64,000 bases of DNA from Toxoplasma gondii ME49 (lineage: Eukaryota; Apicomplexa; Conoidasida; Eucoccidiorida; Sarcocystidae): positions 2,256,458 to 2,320,457 of the forward strand of contig NC_031476.1 in NCBI RefSeq assembly GCF_000006565.2, written 5' to 3'. Made by a program: the position numbers and the translations under genes. Of the stretch, positions 58,450 through 64,000 are shown piece by piece; within the stretch, counting starts at the first letter, position 1; every line of letters begins with the position of its first letter. The notes under the pieces are model-generated. The model searched no databases. It saw only the letters and a list, made by a program, of their open reading frames with translations, and was not told the origin of the DNA.

Positions 58450-59308
58450 AAAGCCAACAGAAGCTCGGCGCGAGAGAGGCGGCGAAGAACAGACGCGACG
58501 AATAAAAAAGAAAAGAGGAGAGCGAGAGAGGTGAAGTTCAGAGAAGAAAAGAACGGTTGTGAGTTGAAAAACGGAAAAAAGAGGGAACAGACAAAGCAAG
58601 CCTGTCTCCTTCATCGCACAAATACAAGCCGCTACCGAGACACACCCATGTCACAAAGCAATTCGGTCACAACAGATGTACAAATTGATAAAAAAAAAGA
58701 TTTACAGATGCACAAGCATAGATAGTTGAGTACAGACGCATGTAGGTGTACCTGAGCGCGCTAGTCCATATGCACATGCAGCAGAGATGGGGGATAGAGG
58801 CAGGCGAAGAGACAGTTCCGTTTACAAAAACTGGAGGACTGGGTATAGAAAGGATCTGCGGGAGTCTCTGAGGCAGAGCTGGAGCTGCAGTTCAACGCGG
58901 TTCACTCAACTTGGAATCGCAGCTGGCAGCGCTCGTGCTCCGGGGACTCGTGGATGACACAGTTCCGTGGAGCGAAAAGTCGCGTTTTTCGCGAATGCCT
59001 TTCTGGACTGGACAAAAGATTTCATTTGCGGACTCAGAGCTCTTCGGCGCCATTTTTCAGTCGTCCAGAGGCCCAGAAAACCACTCTGGCGCGTCGCTCG
59101 TTTGCGGTCCGCGAAACATGCATGCGCTCGCATGCACATATTTTTAACTCCGGCCCAAACACGAACGCATTTTTTGACGAGAAAAAGAAGGTTGACGACC
59201 AGTTTTCAGGTGAGAGTCAAGAAACGACGAAAGCATGTCTTCGAGAACCAAGCTTGCAAAGGTACTGAGTGCCACCGCTTCTTCTCTACTCTCTCCCTCT
59301 TCCTTGTC

Positions 59309-59490
59309 TCCGTTCTTCTGTCTCTCTCCGTTCTTCTGTCTCTCTCCGTTCTTCTGTCTCTCTCCGTTCTTCTGTCTCTCTCCGTTCTTCTGTCTCTCTC
59401 CGTTCTTCTGTCTCTCTCCGTTCTTCTGTCTCTCTCCGTTCTTCTGTCTCTCTCCGTTCTTCTGTCTCTCTCCGTTCTTCTGTCTCTCTC
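59309..59490. repeat. 18-bp tandem repeat, about 10 copies
   Basis: The unit ctccgttcttctgtctct is repeated about ten times with almost no divergence. It is nearly all-pyrimidine on the plus strand (one G in ccgtt and one in ctgtc). High identity points to recent expansion by slippage or unequal exchange. Confidence 0.9.
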
Positions 59491-59953
59491 TCTGTTCCTC
59501 CCCGACCTGCAAGTGTCTCTTCCTCTCTGTTCTTCGACTCTCTCCTCTTCTTCTTCTCCGCTGCGTCTCCCTCTCTCCTGCGCTCTCTTTCTCTCTGGAT
59601 TGACGTCGCGTCTCTTCTGCGCTTTCTCCAAGCTGGACAGACAGTCGAGGAGATGCGAGCTCCCTGTGTCGCGAGTGACTGGAGCGAATCTGCCTCGTCT
59701 GTCGCTCCTTCACATTCGCATTTCTTCGCACTGCTTCTGGTCGGCGAACTGGACTTCTGCGTCTCGATTTCGCCGGCAGCCGGCATCGTTGTCGAACCGT
59801 CCGGAAGCTGAAAGTAGCGCCTTAAAAACCTTGAGGCACTCGAGAAAGAAAGACATTTCTCTTCACAACAGAAACTGATTTCCACCTTAAACACTTTGGA
59901 AATCTATCAAACGGCAAGAGAGAAAATGCGCCACAAACACACATTGGCATTTC

Positions 59954-60132
59954 CATATATATATATATATATATGTATATACGTATATATATCTAGCTAT
60001 ATTTTCCTTCGCTTTTCTCTATCTATGAATACTTGGGCAAAATTTCCCCCGTATACTTCATGTGTATCTCTATCAATTCATACGTAGACAGTGCATATAT
60101 ATGTATGTATATATCTATATATCTATATATAT
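59954..60132. repeat. (TA)n microsatellites, two runs
   Basis: Imperfect TA/TG runs at about 59954-59992 and 60095-60132 (atatgtatatacgtatatat; atatatgtatgtatatat). Confidence 0.8.
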
Positions 60133-60710
60133 GAATTTCGAGTCGAGGAGTGAGCTAAAACAGGACTGCTCAAGACAGCTAGAATTCTGGGAGTTCAATG
60201 TTTCAAAGAGATAGAGACGGTAAAAAAAATCTGGGACCTCAAGATCTACACCGGACGGGGGCCTGCCTGATACAGGGTCGCGCGCATAAGCTTTCTCCGA
60301 ACACAGAAAGGAGGACAAATCGAACTGGCGGCTTCGCCGTTGCGAGAAAATTCGAGACAAGAGTGTCTCGCGTACGCTCGAGGCGAAGGAGAGGCAAATG
60401 AGGTTCGCTTTTTTTTTCTCCGATTCCTTTTAGTGTACATGTCATCATACCTTCCATAGATTGTAGTTAAGAGTTTGACATATCTTCGACTTGCCTTTAA
60501 CTGGTTCTAGCAACCATGCAGGCATTGATACCGCGATTAAAACGCATACCACTCTGTTCGAGACTTAATGCCAGACTCAAGAAACGCTTCTCCACCGACC
60601 GCTGGTGTCTTCGCGCTAGAGAAAATAAACTTCGCAACAAACATATCTGTCTACTCATCTACTCTTGCATCCATGCACACAGGAATATGTACGTCTCTCT
60701 GTGGAGCTCT

Positions 60711-60712
<2 letters not shown>

Positions 60713-60745
<33 letters not shown>

Positions 60746-60797
60746 TGTATATAAATTGATCATAGAAATGTGTAACGATCTGCCTTGATATACAAAT

Positions 60798-60831
<34 letters not shown>
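60713..60831. repeat. (TA)n microsatellites, two runs
   Basis: Pure TA runs at 60713-60742 and 60799-60831 separated by about 55 bp of ordinary sequence. Four TA runs within 900 bp form a cluster. Confidence 0.85.
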
Positions 60832-60833
<2 letters not shown>

Positions 60834-60902
60834 ATACGTTTCTATGCTTTGGAGAAGTTCCTGAACAGACACAACAAAGACTTTCTGTTCTGGGTATATG
60901 CT

Positions 60903-61367
60903 TTAGACTTGTGCGTGCATCGTTCGACGATAGAGCAGCTCTCGGTGTAGATATCCTGTGTCAACGTTGGACTCAAACAATAGACTTTTCGATGAATTTG
61001 CCTTGCAATTTCTCAAAGCATGCGACGAACGAAGACGTTTCAGCGCAGTGAGCAGCGACGCCTGGTCGTGCCATTGAGGATGCGTTCCCGAGAGATAACG
61101 CTTGCGTTTGCCTCTTGAGAACCGCAAACGTCGAAAGCGGACGTCGAAGCGAGCAGACACCTGAGCTGATTGCGAAGACGCATTCGCCGTGTATGGCGAT
61201 TCGAAGTCAAGACAAGTCTGAACAGTCTCTGAAAGAGGCAGAGAGCAGGACGCGTCTAGATCTACCGTTTCACACGAGACAAGAGCGGTGAGAAGGGGGT
61301 GGACAAAAGAGAAGAAAAAGAGAGGCGGAACGAGCTTCTTCTTCCGCGTTCGACAATAGAGGTCCAT
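60903..61367 (-). CDS. Candidate secreted protein, 154 residues
   Basis: The ATG at 61367 opens 154 codons. A basic start (RTRKKK) is followed by a strong hydrophobic core (LVPPLFFFSFVHPLLTALV) and a small-residue site VSC|ET, the layout of a signal peptide or signal anchor. The mature part has a basic patch (RFRRLRFSRGKRKR) and no recognised domain. No cis splice sites are needed. Real small secreted proteins are common in coccidia, but the call rests on one hydrophobic stretch and an open frame. Confidence 0.35.
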   Translation of the reverse strand: MDLYCRTRKKKLVPPLFFFSFVHPLLTALVSCETVDLDASCSLPLSETVQTCLDFESPYTANASSQSAQVSARFDVRFRRLRFSRGKRKRYLSGTHPQWHDQASLLTALKRLRSSHALRNCKANSSKSLLFESNVDTGYLHRELLYRRTMHAQV

Positions 61368-61950
61368 CAGAAAGAATGAAATTACGCGGGAGACAAAGGC
61401 GAACGAGACCCTATTGAAATGGGCGGCTCCAGAGAAGAAGCGACGAAACGGAGAGAGGCGGACTCATCGATCACCTCACGGACTGCGACAGAAAATTCTT
61501 GTGCAGGTATCTCGATAAAGCCGCGCATGCGAGCACATGCGTGAGTAGGTCGCCGGTACGCCGTGTCAAGATTCAGAAAAAAGACTTTGTTTCTCGCTCC
61601 CTCTGGAAAAGACGCCCTCTTCCGGTCCCCGTTTTTGCCGCACAGAAGGGCGTTAAAAGGCCGAAAGGCTAATCACCGGCAACAGGATCTCTCGGCGTCT
61701 CTTTCTTCTGTTCCTATCCCTTTCTCGTTCCCTCCGTTCTCTCTCTCTCTTTCTCTCGTCTCTCTTCTTCTCTCACTGGTTCTCTCGGCATCTCGTCCTT
61801 TCTTCTTCTTCCTCCCTTCCCCTCGCGTCTTCCACCTCCTGTTCCCTCGCTCGTTCGCTCTGTGCCTGTCGCTTCGCTTCTCCTCGCCTCTGTTCGGTTC
61901 TCGTCTGTTCTCTGCGGCTTCGTCGCGCAGCTTCTGCAGACGCTGGTTCT
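61368..61950. other. Intergenic, CT-rich block
   Basis: Between about 61690 and 61900 the plus strand is strongly pyrimidine-rich (ctctctctctttctctcg and similar). This is probably the 3' flank of the minus-strand gene ending at 61951, or promoter-side DNA of the ORF at 61367. No gene is supported. Confidence 0.4.
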
Positions 61951-63616
61951 TCACTCATCCTCTTCCGGTGGCGGATTAAAGTTGACGAGAAGGCGCGGAT
62001 TGCACATGACTTCTCCCGCGTTCTGCGTCCGAATCACCGCACAAGTAGGACTGATCGCCTGCACCCAGATGCCCGTTTTTCCGAACTCCGAGCAGTCGCG
62101 GTCGAGAATCATCACTCTCTGCAGAGAGGCGCAGCCACAAGAAAAAGGCGACACCGCAAGACCGTGAGAAAACAGAGGCGCGGACATCCAACATTTGTTC
62201 CGGTCGAAGCGCGGGACCAGCTGTCCAGGCGGCCCTCCGGAACTCGAACATGCACTCAGAAACTCAAACGCGCAAAAAGATCGCTTTTCCAGAAAGACGC
62301 AGACTCGGAAAGCCAGCCGCCGCTTCGCCGGAAAATGTGCGTCTCTTTCGCGACAAAATGCCGCGCGGTCCCTCAGATGCACAGATTCCTCGTTTCTTCG
62401 AGAGTTCCAGCTCCAAACATTTGGAGAACCTCGAGACAAAAGACCACAGAGTCGAGAGCACGCGCGACCAGCTGCATGCGCTCCACAGAGAAAGCGTTCT
62501 GCACCTCTCGCGAGACCTCGGAAAAACGCAGCAAACCGGACGAAACGCGGCAGACTGGGGACCGAGGAACGCGAGAGACGGGAAGCGCGACATGTTTGCC
62601 AGTTGACATACAGCAAAGGTACACTCTGCGTCGAGAGGGCGTACCGGAAATCGGCTTGCCCGCGAAACGACCTTTCAGCACAGACTCCACAATCAACGTA
62701 TCCCTCGAGCACTCCCCTCACTCCGACACAGTCCGCTCCGCGTTGAGTTTCCGAAGCGATCACGCGTTCCCGATGACCCTCTGAGCATCTTTGTCGCATG
62801 ATAACAAGGTGGAGCTGGACCGATGCCCCTTGGACAAGACTTGGCATTTGAACTTCGCGCTGCCAACCGTCGAGTTCGGATCTGGGCAAGAACGATCTCC
62901 GTTCAAGATCTAAACAGGACTCCACCGCGAGAACCCCCTGAACTCCCCAGAAAGTCGCTCACAGAAACACAGGACGCTTCCGTTTTTAGAATACGTAACA
63001 GGGAAACTGCGACGACGACAGAAGAAATCTCTGTGGCCTGATCCAGCGAGGACTCTCGGACGGAACAGCTGTCCCTCGCATCTCGAGCGCTTGCGTCTCG
63101 GTCCGTTTCTTCCGGAACCGTTTCCCCGTCTCGACGTCTCTTTCTCTCGCACTGGTGGTGCGTTTTTTGACTCTTCGCCGAGACGCACGTTTCTCACACA
63201 AGAGAGACGTAGAGAAACGCCTGCGCAGACCATGTCTTGCCTCGCTTTCTCACTGTGCGTAGCCGAACGAGTGCCGCGTGATGGATGCGTCTACCGCGTC
63301 ACCCAGAAGCTCGTTTTTTCTCGTCTACAAACAGGATTTCCCTATAGGCCAAGTCAGTGTTCAGGAAACGCCTGAAGCGTCTCTCTCCATTCGATCTGAG
63401 TTGCACAGCTCTGGAAACCTGTCGCGCGTTTCACTGCTCTTCGCGTCGACTCTTTTCGTCCACTTTCCTCGCCTTCCGCTTTACCTTGTTTGGGTCAGGC
63501 TGCTCCGGAATCACTGGCGTCAGACTCTCCGCGGCGATGGCAATCAAATCCTCTTCGCCGATGTACACATGACACAGCAAATGGTCATCCTGCGGAAGAA
63601 TCTGACCAATCGCGCC
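61951..63616 (-). CDS. Unrecognised multi-exon protein, partly resolved
   Basis: Two exons are clear. 63616-63485 (acceptor ttttcag, donor AAG|gtaaag) encodes 44 residues containing GQILPQDDHLLCHVYIGEED and AAESLTPVIPEQPDP. 62118-61951 encodes a C-terminus with RVMILDRDCSEFGKTGIWVQ and AVIRTQNAGEVMCNPRLLVN, ending PPPEEDE and TGA. A likely middle exon near 62692-62642 reads TLIVESVLKGRFAGKPIS before a GTACGC donor, but its phase does not fit the last exon, so at least one exon is missing. The alternating short beta-like strands look like a small barrel (KOW- or Tudor-type), which is a guess only. The 5' end may lie beyond the window. Confidence 0.5.
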
Positions 63617-63825
63617 CTGAAAACCCCACACACACACACACACACATGCAAGTACACAAATAGGCGTACAAGAAATCGTTATACTTTCGAAATCTGCCCA
63701 CACAGATCTGTCTATCGCCCTATATGTACAGATATGCTATTTATATATATATATATATATATACGTATACACTATATATATATATATATATATTGTATTA
63801 TATATGTGTATGATGGATAGTATAC

Positions 63826-63857
<32 letters not shown>

Positions 63858-64000
63858 TTGTCCATATGCGACCTATGTGTGTGCTTAGGTGCATTTGCAT
63901 GCGCGAGCCTCTTCCCCGACGTATCTCCAGAGCACCGTTCGCACACCCTTCTTGACCGCGTTCTGCATCTCGAGTTTTTGTTTCTTCGAGCATGCACGGA
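63617..64000. other. Right edge: microsatellites and possible upstream part of the minus-strand gene
   Basis: Apart from the CA and TA repeats at 63627-63859, about 140 bp of ordinary sequence remains to the edge. It reads open on the minus strand but is too short to assign. Confidence 0.35.
63627..63859. repeat. (CA)n and (TA)n microsatellite cluster
   Basis: (CA)10 lies at 63627-63646, directly upstream of the acceptor tract of the minus-strand exon at 63616. Long TA runs follow at about 63738-63795 and 63823-63859. Confidence 0.85.

Larger units (their letters stand above)
58294..60902. other. Intergenic region dominated by tandem repeats
   Basis: After the promoter side of the helical-repeat gene, the region holds an 18-bp minisatellite and several TA microsatellites (listed separately). 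The long open frames over the minisatellite (plus 58967-59878; minus 59894-59144) arise from the repeat unit being a multiple of three without stops. No independent gene evidence is seen. Confidence 0.45.

Noticed and set aside
59144..59894. Long plus and minus frames across the 18-bp minisatellite
   Set aside because: The repeat unit is a multiple of three and stop-free in several frames, so these frames are artefacts (SVLLSL and RRTERD repeats).
1..64000. tRNA, rRNA, CRISPR arrays, bacterial-type operons or mitochondrial-genome insertions
   Set aside because: No cloverleaf with A/B boxes, rRNA block or regularly spaced repeat-spacer array was recognised. Nuclear copies of mitochondrial DNA are common in this group, but I could not identify any by eye; a BLASTN against the mitochondrial cob, cox1 and cox3 sequences would settle it.

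Overview
This is nuclear DNA of a cyst-forming coccidian apicomplexan, Toxoplasma gondii or a close relative (Hammondia, Neospora). Genes are split by many short introns with strong GTAAGT/GTGAGT donors. Single exons can exceed 4 kb and are packed with Ser/Ala/Gly/Pro low complexity. TGCATGC motifs lie upstream of several starts, and the spacers carry (TA)n microsatellites and purine/pyrimidine-skewed stretches. The set HSP20, V-ATPase subunit a and a Skp1-type prolyl hydroxylase recalls a T. gondii chromosome VIII neighbourhood; this is from memory and unchecked. Exon joins below were worked out by eye from splice consensus and reading-phase agreement. Only ATG starts were accepted.

Layout. 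1-3.5 kb: one plus-strand ORF whose N-terminus resembles TTC4/Cns1 co-chaperones, with no TPR exons visible. 3.5-8.5 kb (minus): eight-exon coiled-coil protein of unknown function. 8.5-12.6 kb: divergent intergenic region. 12.6-17.1 kb (plus): 1,503-residue Ser/Gly/Ala-rich protein in one exon. 19.7-21.1 kb (minus): ERV/ALR sulfhydryl oxidase-like protein with a myristoylation-like start and an unusual cysteine pair. 22.6-22.9 kb (plus): TIM9, divergent from the ERV gene. 24.1-28.8 kb (minus): V-ATPase subunit a, six exons, 898 residues. 30.6-31.15 kb: a near-perfect foldback element inside a longer, older inverted repeat. 32.5-33.3 kb (minus): HSP20. 34.9-36.1 kb: two weak candidates with hydrophobic N-terminal segments. 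38.8-42.3 kb (plus): phyA-type prolyl 4-hydroxylase, eight exons, 287 residues. 44.6-49.2 kb (plus): ORC5, greatly enlarged by low-complexity insertions. 50.7-58.3 kb (minus): helical-repeat protein of the FAST/RAP-associated kind. 58.3-64 kb: tandem repeats and microsatellites, a candidate secreted protein, and the 3' exons of an unrecognised minus-strand gene.

Themes. TIM9 and the ERV/ALR protein both belong to mitochondrial intermembrane-space import biology in other eukaryotes, where ERV oxidases support disulfide formation in twin-CX3C small TIMs. Their divergent arrangement could allow co-regulation. The other identified genes are core housekeeping functions: proton pumping, replication origin binding, O2-dependent Skp1 hydroxylation and an inner-membrane-complex chaperone. 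The most unusual DNA feature is the 325-bp foldback element at 30.6 kb.
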